Assembly (NCBI RefSeq): GCF_024198175.1
Contig: NZ_JAJVKV010000021.1
Coordinates: 93,129-157,128, forward strand
Direction of reading: 5' to 3'
DNA: 64,000 bases
Origin: Pyxidicoccus xibeiensis
GTDB taxonomy: Bacteria > Myxococcota > Myxococcia > Myxococcales > Myxococcaceae
The position numbers were made by a program, and so were the translations under genes. Each line of letters opens with the position of its first letter. Positions within the stretch are counted from its first letter, which is position 1. A model generated the notes under the pieces. That model did not search any database, was not told the DNA's origin, and saw only the letters and a program-made list of their open reading frames with translations. Shown here one piece after another: positions 56,249 to 64,000 of this stretch.

Positions 56249-56647
56249 CTAGTAGACGGTGCAGAGCAGCTCGCCGCCGACCTTCTGCTTGCGAGCCTCG
56301 GAGTCCACCATGATGCCGCGCGAGGTGGAGAGGATGGAGACGCCCAGGCCGCCGAGAACCTGCGGAATCTCGCGCACCGCGACATAGCGGCGCAGACCGG
56401 GCTTCGACACGCGGCGGATGCCGGTGATGGCGGGGGCACGGTCCGGGCCGTACTTCAGCCCGACGACGATGTTGTTCTGCGGCTGGAGCTCCTCGACGGA
56501 GTACTCGCCGATGTAGCCCTCGTCCTTGAGGACCTTGATGATCTCGAGCTTGAGCTTCGAGTGGGGAATGACGACCTTGTCGTGCCGCGCGCGGGAGGCG
56601 TTGCGCAGGCGGGTCAGCATGTCGCCGACGGGGTCATTGACCGGCAT
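56249..56647 (-). CDS. rpsH: 30S ribosomal protein S8
   Basis: This 132-residue 16S rRNA-binding protein represses the spc operon in E. coli by binding its mRNA; whether that holds here is unknown. It starts MPVNDPVGDMLTRLRNA and ends with ILSTSRGIMVDSEARKQKVGGELLCTVY, the S8 signature. It is preceded by a 195-base gap rich in hairpins and palindromes after rpsN. Confidence 0.97.
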   Translation of the reverse strand: MPVNDPVGDMLTRLRNASRARHDKVVIPHSKLKLEIIKVLKDEGYIGEYSVEELQPQNNIVVGLKYGPDRAPAITGIRRVSKPGLRRYVAVREIPQVLGGLGVSILSTSRGIMVDSEARKQKVGGELLCTVY

Positions 56648-56766
56648 GGGATACCTTCTCAGAGGCAGGGCCCCGTCAGGGTGCCCCGCGTTCGCAACCG
56701 CTCCGCCTGCCGGGCCCATCCCGGGGGTTCGCAGCGGCTGCCACTTCGTACAGCGGAACTTCGAGC

Positions 56767-56803
56767 GCGTGCTTCCTTCCGGGAGCACGCCCAGGGCGCC
56801 CTG
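56767..56803 (-). promoter_or_regulatory. Hairpin and palindrome in the rpsN-rpsH gap
   Basis: GCGTGCT (56767-56773) pairs with AGCACGC (56784-56790), and the adjoining CAGGGCGCCCTG (56792-56803) is a perfect 12-base palindrome, echoed by CAGGCGCCCTG about 30 bases on. The 195-base gap is the longest inside the spc section. A regulatory RNA element is possible but unproven. Confidence 0.3.
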
Positions 56804-56842
56804 CCTGCCCTCACGGGCCTGCCAGGCGCCCTGCCCTTCCGG

Positions 56843-57028
56843 CTACCAGGACGACTTGGTCACGCCGGTGATCTCACCGCGCAGCGCGCGGTGACGGAGG
56901 CAGATGCGGCACATCTTGAACTTGCGCAGGAAGGCGCGCGGCCGGCCGCACAGCGGGCAGCGGTTGTACTGGCGCACGGCGAACTTCGGCTTGCGCTTTG
57001 CCTGGGCAATCTTGGAGAGCTTGGCCAT
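56843..57028 (-). CDS. rpsN: 30S ribosomal protein S14, zinc-binding short form
   Basis: At 61 residues this is the short type Z S14. Two CxxC pairs (CPLCGRP and CRICLR) form the zinc site, followed by HRALRGEITGVTKSSW at the C-terminus, the family ending. It lies 26 bases after rplE. Confidence 0.97.
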   Translation of the reverse strand: MAKLSKIAQAKRKPKFAVRQYNRCPLCGRPRAFLRKFKMCRICLRHRALRGEITGVTKSSW

Positions 57029-57054
57029 GTGTCGTGGAGTCCTTGGCTCGAGGC

Positions 57055-57708
57055 TTACTGGCGGAACGGCATGCCGAAGTGACGCATCAGCGCCAACCCC
57101 TGCTCGTCGTTCGCCGCGGTGGTGACGAAGCTGATGTTGAGCCCCTTCACCTTCTCGATCTGGTCGTAGTTGATCTCAGGGAAGATGATCTGCTCGCGCA
57201 CGCCGAGCGTGTAGTTGCCCTTCCCGTCGAACGCCTTCGGGGACACGCCCTTGAAGTCACGCACGCGCGGCAGCGCCACGGTGATGAGGCGGTCCATGAA
57301 CTCGTACATGCGCTCGCCGCGCAGCGTGACGGCGGCGCCGATGGCCTGGCCCTGACGCAGCTTGAAGTTGGCGATGGACTTGCGGGCGCGGGTGACGATG
57401 GGCTTCTGGCCGGTGATCGCCGCGAGCTGGTCGACCGCCGACTCCAGGATCTTGTTGTTGGCGAGCGCCTCGCCCAGACCCATGTTGACGACGATCTTCT
57501 CCAGGCGGGGAACCTGCATCGGGTTCTTGAGGCTCAGCTCCTTCATCAGGGCGGGGACGCCCTCCTTGAAGAAGCGGAGCTTCATGCGCGCCGGCTTGGA
57601 CTCGAGGCCCTCCTCGATGTTCGCCGCGAAGCCAACCTTCTTGGCCTCTTCCTTCTTGCCGCGCTTCGCCTTCTTTTCCTTCTGATCGGCCTTCTTCTCG
57701 TCAGCCAT
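57055..57708 (-). CDS. rplE: 50S ribosomal protein L5 with Lys-rich N-terminal extension
   Basis: L5 binds 5S rRNA and contacts the 30S head. The core (from about residue 40) has NPMQVPRLEKIVVNMGLGEA, GQKPIVTRARKSIANFKLRQG and FPEINYDQI, ending RHFGMPFRQ. The first 25 residues (MADEKKADQKEKKAKRGKKE) are an added highly charged tail, making 217 residues against about 180 normally. The ATG at 57708 is the only good start; a start inside the core would truncate it. Confidence 0.95.
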   Translation of the reverse strand: MADEKKADQKEKKAKRGKKEEAKKVGFAANIEEGLESKPARMKLRFFKEGVPALMKELSLKNPMQVPRLEKIVVNMGLGEALANNKILESAVDQLAAITGQKPIVTRARKSIANFKLRQGQAIGAAVTLRGERMYEFMDRLITVALPRVRDFKGVSPKAFDGKGNYTLGVREQIIFPEINYDQIEKVKGLNISFVTTAANDEQGLALMRHFGMPFRQ

Positions 57709-57888
57709 TGTCCTGTCCTCTGCTTCGGGGCGCCGTCGTGGACCCAGCGCGCCCGATCAGTCCTTCATATGGAATCTGGAAACACCGCGAAGGTCCCGGA
57801 TGCTCCCCGGGCCCTCAGTGCCTGCACGCCCGCCTGCCCCTCCACCCGGGTGGGCAAAGGGCGCGCATACATGCACCAACGCGGACAC

Positions 57889-58224
57889 CTAGTCAATCAG
57901 CGCGTCGCAGCTCTTGCAGAACCGCTTCTTCTTGCCCTCTTCACCCTCGGTACGGAAGCCGACGCGCGTCGGCTTGTCGCACTTGGCGCACACCACCTGC
58001 ACATTGGCCAGGGCGATGGTGCCGGGCTTCTCGACGATGCCACCCTCCGGGCTCTGCGGCGTCTTCTTCATGTGCCGCTTCACCAGGCGCAGGCCCTCGA
58101 CCGTGACGCGCTCGGCGTCGCGATCAATCTTCAGCACCTTGCCGCGCTTGGTCGCCGTGGTCTTCTCGGAGGCCTCGGCCCCGGCCATGACCTGGACCGT
58201 ATCTCCTACCTTCAGCTTCTGCAT
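57889..58224 (-). CDS. rplX: 50S ribosomal protein L24 with CxxC pairs
   Basis: This 111-residue early-assembly protein has an N-terminal KOW motif (KLKVGDTVQVMAG and KRGKVLKID) and the middle EGLRLVKRHMKKTPQSPEGGIVEKPG. The C-terminal part holds two CxxC pairs (CAKC and CKSC) and probably binds zinc. It is followed by a 180-base gap before rplE. Confidence 0.96.
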   Translation of the reverse strand: MQKLKVGDTVQVMAGAEASEKTTATKRGKVLKIDRDAERVTVEGLRLVKRHMKKTPQSPEGGIVEKPGTIALANVQVVCAKCDKPTRVGFRTEGEEGKKKRFCKSCDALID

Positions 58225-58267
58225 GGCTTCCTCTCTCTGGCTGCTCGCCGTCCGGCCTGCCGTCCTC

Positions 58268-58636
58268 TCAGAGGACCTCGGGCGCCAGCGAGATGATCTT
58301 CATGAACTTACGGGCGCGGAGCTCACGGGCCACCGGCCCGAAGATGCGCGTACCAATGGGCTCCATGTCCTTGTTGATGAGGACCGCGGAGTTGCCATCG
58401 AACTTGATGTAGCTGCCGTCGGGGCGACCCACCTCGCGCTTGGTGCGGACGATGACGGCCTTGGCCACGTCACCCTTCTTCACCTTCGAGTTGGGCAGCG
58501 CCTCGCGCACGGACACGACGATGACATCGCCGATGGACGCGTACTTGCGCTTCGAACCGCCGAGCACCTTGATGCAGAACACCTTCTTCGCGCCCGAGTT
58601 GTCGGCAACGTCGAGCACGCTCGTCATCTGAATCAT
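58268..58636 (-). CDS. rplN: 50S ribosomal protein L14
   Basis: This 122-residue protein sits at the subunit interface. It starts MIQMTSVLDVADNSGAKKV and shows GDVIVVSVREALPN, VKKGDVAKAVIVRTK and the terminal FMKIISLAPEVL. All blocks and the length are standard. It lies 67 bases after rpsQ. Confidence 0.98.
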   Translation of the reverse strand: MIQMTSVLDVADNSGAKKVFCIKVLGGSKRKYASIGDVIVVSVREALPNSKVKKGDVAKAVIVRTKREVGRPDGSYIKFDGNSAVLINKDMEPIGTRIFGPVARELRARKFMKIISLAPEVL

Positions 58637-58703
58637 CTGGGAATCTCCTGTCGCCGGTGACCACCCCGCGCCGCCTCACGGCCGCGCGGGAGAGGCGTGC
58701 GTG

Positions 58704-59018
58704 CTAGACGTTCTTGCTCTTCTCCAGCACCTCGACCACCCGCCACCGCTTGTCCTTCGAGGCAGGCTTGGTCTCGGCGATCCGGACCCGATCACCCTCG
58801 TTGATGGTGATCTTCTTGGGGTAGTCGTGGTCCTCCACGTGCGCCTTGTACTTCTCGCGCAGGCTCATGATCTTCCCGTACTTCGGGTGCGGAGCACGGC
58901 GCTGGACGGTCACGACAACCGTCTTCTGCATCTTGTTCGAGGTGACGATACCCACGCGCGTCTTGGGACGGCCACGGGTAGAGGTCTCGGGAGCGGACGT
59001 CTCGGTCGCTTCAGCCAT
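58704..59018 (-). CDS. rpsQ: 30S ribosomal protein S17
   Basis: This 104-residue 16S rRNA-binding protein has the OB fold. The core is RVGIVTSNKMQKTVVVTVQR, HPKYGKIM and INEGDRVRIAETKPASKDKRWRVVEV. The first 18 residues (Ala/Glu/Thr-rich) are a short extension. The ATG at 59018 is preferred to one 12 bases upstream by spacing. It lies 96 bases after rpmC. Confidence 0.97.
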   Translation of the reverse strand: MAEATETSAPETSTRGRPKTRVGIVTSNKMQKTVVVTVQRRAPHPKYGKIMSLREKYKAHVEDHDYPKKITINEGDRVRIAETKPASKDKRWRVVEVLEKSKNV

Positions 59019-59114
59019 CTTCGGTCTCACTGTCTCTCATGCACCCGGGCCTTCACGGCCCGGATGGCCTCACGTGCCCACGCCTGGCGGGAGCACGCTC
59101 GGGGATTGGTTTCT

Positions 59115-59321
59115 TCAGCCCTGCTTGGCCGCCGAGACCTTCTGGGTCAGGACGGTCAGGACGCGAGCCAGGTCGCGACGGTGCTGGGTACGCTCGGCCG
59201 GGTTGTCCAGCGAGCCGGTGCGCCGCTTCAGCTGGTCCTGGAACAGCGTCTCGCGCAGCTCCGCCGCACGCCGCTTCAGGTCCTCCGCGGACAGTTCCTT
59301 CAGTTCCTTCGCAGTCGCCAT
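59115..59321 (-). CDS. rpmC: 50S ribosomal protein L29
   Basis: This 68-residue helical hairpin protein sits at the exit tunnel, where it helps bind trigger factor and SRP in other bacteria. It begins MATAKELKELSAEDLKRR and has the family LFQDQLKRRTGSLDNPAERTQHRRDLARVLT-like region (key residues RR..G.L.N). An ATG 12 bases upstream is possible; this start is standard. Confidence 0.96.
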   Translation of the reverse strand: MATAKELKELSAEDLKRRAAELRETLFQDQLKRRTGSLDNPAERTQHRRDLARVLTVLTQKVSAAKQG

Positions 59322-59384
59322 TTCAGTCTCCACATGCGCGCGGGAGCCTTCCCGTGAGGGCCGGCCCCCGCCGCTCGGTGCCTA

Positions 59385-59804
59385 CTAGAGGCTCAGGTCC
59401 GCGCGGGTCACAATCTTCGTGAGCACCGGCAGCTTCGCCTGCGCCAGCTTCAGCGCCCCGGTGGCCACCTCGCGCGTCATCCCCTCCATCTCGTAGAGGA
59501 TGCGCCCGGGCTTCACCACCGCGACGTAGTACTCCACGCCGCCCTTGCCGGTACCCATTCGGGTCTCGGCCGGCTTCTTGGTGATGGGCTTGTCCGGGAA
59601 GATACGAATCCAGATCTTGCCGCCGCGCTTCACGTGGCGGGTCATCGCGATACGGGCCGCCTCGATCTGCCGGGAGGTGATCCACCCCGGCTGCAGGCTC
59701 ACCAGACCGTACTCACCGTAGGTCATGTCGCTGCCACGGTGAGCCGCGCCAGGCGTGCGGCCCTTGTGCATCTTTCGGTACTTGGTACGAGCAGGCTGAA
59801 GCAT
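59385..59804 (-). CDS. rplP: 50S ribosomal protein L16
   Basis: This 139-residue protein organises the A-site region of 23S rRNA. It starts MLQPARTKYRKMHKGR and contains QIEAARIAMTRHVKRGGKIWIRIFPDKPITKKPAETRMG in conserved order (key blocks ARIAMTR, FPDKPIT, ETRMGTGKG). It also shows PGRILYEMEG. The length is normal. It lies between rpsC and rpmC. Confidence 0.97.
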   Translation of the reverse strand: MLQPARTKYRKMHKGRTPGAAHRGSDMTYGEYGLVSLQPGWITSRQIEAARIAMTRHVKRGGKIWIRIFPDKPITKKPAETRMGTGKGGVEYYVAVVKPGRILYEMEGMTREVATGALKLAQAKLPVLTKIVTRADLSL

Positions 59805-59870
59805 CGTCGCTGTCCTTGGCCGCCCTGTGCCGGAAGTCCCTCTCGGGAGCCCCCGGCGCGGGTGGGCTGA

Positions 59871-60533
<663 letters not shown>

Positions 60534-60575
60534 CGTGAATCTCCTTGAAGCGTCCGGGCGGGGCCCGACGGGTCC

Positions 60576-60920
60576 TTACTTCTTCGCCTCGGCCAGCACC
60601 AGATGGATGTGGGCGGTCTTCTTCTTGATGGGGGTCGCCCGGCCCATGGCGCGAGGCATGAAGCGGCGCTGGGTGGGCCCCTGGTCCACGGAGATGGTCT
60701 TCACGTAGAGCGTGTCCACGTCGACCTGCCCCTTGGACTTGTCCGTCGCGTTGGCCACGGCGCTCTTGATGAGCTTCTCCACCGGCTTGGCCGCGGCGCG
60801 CTTGGTGAACTTCAGAATGTTGAGGGCAGCCTCGACAGGCTTGCCCCGGATGAGCGCCGCAACGGTGGAAATCTTGCGGGGGCTCATGCGCAGGAAACGC
60901 AGATGTGCAGTCGACTCCAT
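60576..60920 (-). CDS. rplV: 50S ribosomal protein L22
   Basis: This 114-residue protein lines the exit tunnel; its loop is where macrolide-resistance changes map in other bacteria. Seen: RMSPRKISTVAALIRGKPVEAAL, LIKSAVANA and the loop-tip block GPTQRRFMPRAMGRATPIKKKTAHI (key QRRFMPRAMGRA). No unusual loop insertion is seen. It lies 35 bases after rpsS. Confidence 0.97.
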   Translation of the reverse strand: MESTAHLRFLRMSPRKISTVAALIRGKPVEAALNILKFTKRAAAKPVEKLIKSAVANATDKSKGQVDVDTLYVKTISVDQGPTQRRFMPRAMGRATPIKKKTAHIHLVLAEAKK

Positions 60921-60955
60921 GGTGCTCTCCTCAGGCTCTCAGGCAAACCGCCAGG

Positions 60956-61243
60956 CTACTTGCCCGGGGCCTTGGCGACCTTCTTCTCCGCCGAGTGACC
61001 GCCGAACGTACGCGTCGGGGCGAACTCGCCGAGCTTGTGGCCCACCATGTTCTCCGTGACGAACACCGGGATGAACTTCTTCCCGTTGTGCACCGCGAAG
61101 GTGTGACCGACGAACTCCGGCAGGATCGTGGAACGACGCGACCACGTCTTCACGACCGCCTTCTTGTTCGTCTTGATCATGTCCTCGATCTTCTTGACGA
61201 GGAAGTCGTCGACGAACGGACCCTTCTTGATCGAACGAGCCAT
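60956..61243 (-). CDS. rpsS: 30S ribosomal protein S19
   Basis: This 95-residue 30S head protein starts MARSIKKGPFVDDFLVKKI, contains KTWSRRSTILPEFVGHTFAVHNGKKFIPV (key TWSRRSTI and VHNGKKF) and ENMVGHKLGEFAPTRTF, and ends in a Lys-rich tail. It is 15 bases from rplB and 35 from rplV. Confidence 0.98.
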   Translation of the reverse strand: MARSIKKGPFVDDFLVKKIEDMIKTNKKAVVKTWSRRSTILPEFVGHTFAVHNGKKFIPVFVTENMVGHKLGEFAPTRTFGGHSAEKKVAKAPGK

Positions 61244-61258
61244 GACTTGGGAATCCTC

Positions 61259-62104
61259 TTACTGGCTGCGGGCGCCCTGGCGCCGGCCGCTCACGATGAA
61301 CTTGTCAGTACGCTTGTTGGTGCGCGTGGTGAGGCCCTTGGTCTTCTTGCCCCACGGCGACACCGGGTGCGGGTTACCCTGACCGGACTTGCCCTCGCCA
61401 CCGCCGTGCGGGTGGTCGACGGGGTTCATCGCCAGACCGCGGACGGTGGGACGGATGCCCAGCCAGCGGCTCTTACCCGCCTTGCCGACGCGGATGATCT
61501 CGTGCTCGATGTTGCCGACCTGGCCCACGGTGGCGCGGCACTCGATGAGGACCATGCGGACGGTGCCGGAGGGCATGCGCACCTGCGCGTAGCGGCCCTC
61601 CTTCGCCATCAGCTGGCCGGACGTGCCGGCGGAGCGGATGACCTGGGCGCCACGGCCCGGCTTCAGCTCCACGTTGTGGATGACCGTACCCACCGGGATG
61701 TTCTGCAGCGGCAGGCTGTTGCCAGGCCGGATGTCCGCCGTCTCGCCGGCGAACACGGTGTCACCCACGCTCAGACCCACCGGAGCGAGGATGTAGCGCT
61801 TCTCGCCGTCCGCGTAGTGCAGCAGCGCGATGTTGGCGGTGCGGTTCGGGTCGTACTCGACGGCCGCGACCTTGGCAGGCACGCCATCCTTGTCCCGACG
61901 CTTGAAGTCGATGACGCGGTAGCGGCGCTTGTGACCACCACCCTGGTGCCGGCGGGTGATGTGCCCGTGAACGTTGCGGCCGCCCGAGCGCTTCAGCGGC
62001 TCGGTCAGACCCTTCTCGGGCGAGTCCTTGGTGATGTCCGCGAAGTCGGACACCGTCATCAGACGGCGGGCGGCGCTTGTCGGCTTGTACTTCTTGATGC
62101 CCAT
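61259..62104 (-). CDS. rplB: 50S ribosomal protein L2
   Basis: L2 is needed for subunit joining and peptidyl transfer. The 281-residue chain begins MGIKKYKPTSAARRLMTVSDF, has RSGGRNVHGHITRRHQGGGHKR and the C-terminal catalytic-centre block AMNPVDHPHGGGEGKSGQG. The conserved histidine of the HPHGGGEG segment is present. It follows rplW after 37 bases. Confidence 0.98.
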   Translation of the reverse strand: MGIKKYKPTSAARRLMTVSDFADITKDSPEKGLTEPLKRSGGRNVHGHITRRHQGGGHKRRYRVIDFKRRDKDGVPAKVAAVEYDPNRTANIALLHYADGEKRYILAPVGLSVGDTVFAGETADIRPGNSLPLQNIPVGTVIHNVELKPGRGAQVIRSAGTSGQLMAKEGRYAQVRMPSGTVRMVLIECRATVGQVGNIEHEIIRVGKAGKSRWLGIRPTVRGLAMNPVDHPHGGGEGKSGQGNPHPVSPWGKKTKGLTTRTNKRTDKFIVSGRRQGARSQ

Positions 62105-62141
62105 GGTGTGTTCCTCGTCAGGGAGGCTCGACGCCGTAGCG

Positions 62142-62435
62142 TCAGGCCGCCCCTCCCTCGAAGAGCTCGATCGAATCGCCCTGCTTGAGGGTCACGACCG
62201 CCTTCTTGAAGTTGGGCCGCTTGCCGATGCTCCGGCCCACCCGCTTGACCTTGCCGCGGACGACGTTGGTACGCACGCCCTCGACGGTGACCTTGAAGAG
62301 CGTCTCCACCGCGCGAGCCACGTCATGCTTGGTGGCCTTGCGGTCGACGATGAACGAGTACTGCCGGAACTTCTCGCGGGCCTTGTCCAGCTTCTCGGTG
62401 ATGAGCGGGCCCTTGATGACGTCGGTGAGATTCAT
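62142..62435 (-). CDS. rplW: 50S ribosomal protein L23
   Basis: L23 forms the docking site for trigger factor and SRP at the tunnel exit. This 97-residue version has VIKGPLITEKLDKARE, YSFIVDRKATKHDVARAVETLF and GVRTNVVRGKVKRVGRSIGKRPNFKKAVV in the usual order. Its ATG overlaps the rplD stop (ATGA), giving translational coupling. Confidence 0.97.
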   Translation of the reverse strand: MNLTDVIKGPLITEKLDKAREKFRQYSFIVDRKATKHDVARAVETLFKVTVEGVRTNVVRGKVKRVGRSIGKRPNFKKAVVTLKQGDSIELFEGGAA

Positions 62436-63055
62436 GACAGCGCCCCCTCGAGGGTCTTCGCCGCCGCGGAGGTCAGGACGATGTGCGAGTGCCGCAGGAC
62501 GGACTCGAGGTTCAGGCCCTCGGGCGGCAGCACGTCGAACTTCGCCAGGTTCCGCACGCTGCGGTGCAGGTTGGTGTTGCCCTTGTCGTCAATCACCAGC
62601 GCGTTCTGCAGCTTCAGGCGCTTGGTGAGGACCTCGAAGGCCTGCTTGCTCTTCGGCGCGTCCAGCGAGAAGCCGCTCAGGATGATGAGCGTCTTCTCCT
62701 GGGCCCGGAGGGACAGCGCGGCCCGGAGGGCACCGCGGCGCACCTTGCGGGGCGGGCGGTAGAAGTAGTCGCGCGCCTTGGGAGCCATCGCCTTGCCGCC
62801 GCCCACCCAGTGGGAAGCGCGGATGGAGCCCTGACGGGCGCGGCCGGTGCCCTTCTGCTTCCAGGGCTTCTTGCCGCCGCCGCTGACCAGCGAGGTGTTC
62901 TTCACCCCCACCGTGCCGCGACGCCGGTTGATCTGCTGCATCTTCGCCACCTCGTAAAAGAGGTGGGTGTTCGGCTCGGCGCCGAACACGTCGTCGGAGA
63001 GCTCGATCTCCGACACCTTCTTCAAGTCAAGGTCGACAACGTCAAACTTCGCCAT
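62432..63055 (-). CDS. rplD: 50S ribosomal protein L4
   Basis: L4 reaches into the tunnel and in E. coli represses the S10 operon. The 207-residue chain shows VAKMQQINRRRGTVGVKN-like spacing before GGKKPWKQKGTGRARQGSIR, the tunnel loop, and MAPKARDYFYRPPRKVRRGALR. It directly follows rpsJ with a 53-base gap; L3, which should lie between them, is missing. Confidence 0.97.
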   Translation of the reverse strand: MAKFDVVDLDLKKVSEIELSDDVFGAEPNTHLFYEVAKMQQINRRRGTVGVKNTSLVSGGGKKPWKQKGTGRARQGSIRASHWVGGGKAMAPKARDYFYRPPRKVRRGALRAALSLRAQEKTLIILSGFSLDAPKSKQAFEVLTKRLKLQNALVIDDKGNTNLHRSVRNLAKFDVLPPEGLNLESVLRHSHIVLTSAAAKTLEGALS

Positions 63056-63108
63056 GGCACTTTCCTCGCGGGGGTCGGAGTGAAACCACTCGGACGCCCA
63101 CCCGCTTC

Positions 63109-63417
63109 CTAGGACTTGATCTCGACGTCAACGCCGGCCGACAGATCCAGCTTCATGAGCGCATCCAGCGTCTGCTGCGTGGGCTCGAGGATGTCGAGCA
63201 GGCGCTTGTGCGTGCGGATCTCGAACTGCTCGCGGCTCTTCTTGTCCACGTGCGGCGACCGCAGCACCGTGAACTTGTTGATGCGCGTCGGCAGGGGGAT
63301 CGGACCAGCCACCTTCGCGCCCGTGCGCTTGGCCGTCTCGACGATCTCCCCGGCACTCTGGTCCAGGAGCTTCGAGTCGTACGCCTTCAACCGGATGCGG
63401 ATCTTCTGTGTCGCCAT
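63109..63417 (-). CDS. rpsJ: 30S ribosomal protein S10
   Basis: This 102-residue protein works in 30S assembly and, as NusE, in transcription antitermination. The start at MATQKIRIRLKAYDSKLLD (63417) is preferred because AGAGG lies 9 bases upstream; an ATG 6 bases earlier is too close to that site. Conserved VAGPIPLPTRINKFTVLRSPHVDKKSREQFEIRTHKR is complete (key PLPTRI, SPHVDKKSREQFE). It is the first S10-operon gene, 200 bases after tuf. Confidence 0.97.
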   Translation of the reverse strand: MATQKIRIRLKAYDSKLLDQSAGEIVETAKRTGAKVAGPIPLPTRINKFTVLRSPHVDKKSREQFEIRTHKRLLDILEPTQQTLDALMKLDLSAGVDVEIKS

Positions 63418-63562
63418 TCGCAAGAACCTCTTAGAACGAACCCTGCCTGTGCCTCGGGCGGCGCTACGACTTACGTCCCCTGGATTTCACAGAGCCGTTT
63501 CTTCGGAACGAAGGGGCGCGGTGATTACCATCCCGCGCCGGGGGGATGCAACTGGATTTCCT

Positions 63563-63606
63563 CCGGCTCCCTGAAAAATCCCCAGGATGGGGCCCCAGGG
63601 AGCCGG
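63563..63606 (-). promoter_or_regulatory. Nested hairpins with U-run between tuf and rpsJ: terminator or attenuator
   Basis: CCGGCTCCCTG (63563-63573) and CAGGGAGCCGG (63596-63606) are perfect 11-base complements. Inside their loop, CCCC (63580-63583) pairs with GGGG (63589-63592). On the minus strand this inner hairpin is followed by ATTTTT, the layout of an intrinsic terminator just past the tuf stop. The outer stem can form only if the T-run is included, so the two folds may compete as an attenuator ahead of rpsJ. Confidence 0.55.
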
Positions 63607-63617
63607 TAGGGGCACTG

Positions 63618-64000
63618 CTACTCGATGATCTCAGCCACGACGCCGGCGCCCACGGTACGACCGCCCTCACGGACGGCGAAGCGCAGCTCCTTCTCCATGG
63701 CCACCGGGGTGATGAGCTCCACCTCGATGGCGATGTTGTCGCCCGGCATCACCATCTCGACGTTGTCCGGCAGCTTCACCGTGCCCGTCACGTCCGTGGT
63801 GCGGAAGTAGAACTGCGGACGGTACCCCTTGAAGAACGGGGTGTGACGGCCGCCCTCTTCCTTCGACAGCACGTAAATCTGCGCCTTGAACTTGGTGTGC
63901 GGGGTGATGCTGCCCGGCTTGGCCAGCACCTGGCCGCGCTCCAGGTCCTCACGCTTCAGGCCACGCACCAGCGCGCCGATGTTGTCGCCCGCCATGCCCT
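63618..64000 (-). CDS. tuf: Elongation factor Tu, 3' part
   Basis: Only the C-terminal 127 or so codons are inside the window; the gene runs in from beyond base 64000. It starts in GMAGDNIGALVRGLKRED (domain 2) and continues through the domain 3 signatures AQIYVLSKEEGGRHTPFF, YRPQFYFRTTDVTG and EVELITPVAMEKELRFAVREGGRTVGAGVV, ending AEIIE and TAG at 63618-63620. EF-Tu delivers aminoacyl-tRNA. It heads the str-S10 junction, with rpsJ downstream. Confidence 0.98.
   Translation of the reverse strand, partial: GMAGDNIGALVRGLKREDLERGQVLAKPGSITPHTKFKAQIYVLSKEEGGRHTPFFKGYRPQFYFRTTDVTGTVKLPDNVEMVMPGDNIAIEVELITPVAMEKELRFAVREGGRTVGAGVVAEIIE

Overview
The window is GC-rich (roughly 70 %) chromosomal DNA that looks myxobacterial (Myxococcus/Corallococcus-like). 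The evidence is a Pkn-type Ser/Thr kinase with a PEGA tail, an FHA-headed enhancer-binding-protein relative, giant NRPS genes beside a P450, and codon use so GC-biased that long antisense shadow frames cover the big genes. No rRNA, tRNA, insertion sequence or CRISPR array was recognised, and no gene-free stretch exceeds 300 bases. Genus assignment is inference.

Region 1 (1-32697) is a natural-product locus. A 5'-truncated NRPS (NRPS1) reads A-PCP-(C-A-PCP)x4-TE. Its pocket codes suggest Leu-like, Glu/Gln, Glu/Gln, Pro, Leu-like. It ends convergently, overlapping a cytochrome P450 by 15 bases. Two tandem GspC-like genes follow. The second megasynthase (NRPS2) has an odd start: a vestigial ketosynthase tail, an acyltransferase lacking its nucleophilic serine, a carrier, a C domain, and a degenerate A domain that has lost its ATP loop and carries a luciferase-like monooxygenase, with no carrier behind it. 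It continues C-A-PCP-E, C(DCL)-A(Val-like)-PCP and stops with a lone C domain. That C domain needs a partner protein starting with an A domain. NRPS1 carries the only thioesterase, so NRPS2 probably acts before NRPS1 even though NRPS1 comes first on the DNA.

Region 2 (32705-46534) holds single housekeeping and signalling genes: ABC-F ATPase, Ser/Thr kinase, Sir2 deacylase, free-Met-R-sulfoxide reductase, pseudouridine-5'-phosphate glycosidase, EamA transporter, a FHA/GAF/AAA+/HTH regulator that has lost key AAA+ motifs, a DUF2314-like protein coupled to a deoxynucleoside kinase, a PlsC acyltransferase with a TPR lipoprotein, and a membrane protein of unknown function.

Region 3 (46554-64000, minus strand) is the tuf/S10/spc/alpha ribosomal superoperon in the order tuf-rpsJ-[rplC absent]-rplD-rplW-rplB-rpsS-rplV-rpsC-rplP-rpmC-rpsQ-rplN-rplX-rplE-rpsN-rpsH-rplF-rplR-rpsE-rpmD-rplO-secY-adk-map-infA-rpmJ-rpsM-rpsK-rpsD-rpoA-rplQ. 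The L3 gene is missing from its usual place between rpsJ and rplD. Several intergenic gaps are long and carry GC-rich hairpins; the clearest, between tuf and rpsJ, has a terminator-like inner hairpin nested in an 11-bp stem.
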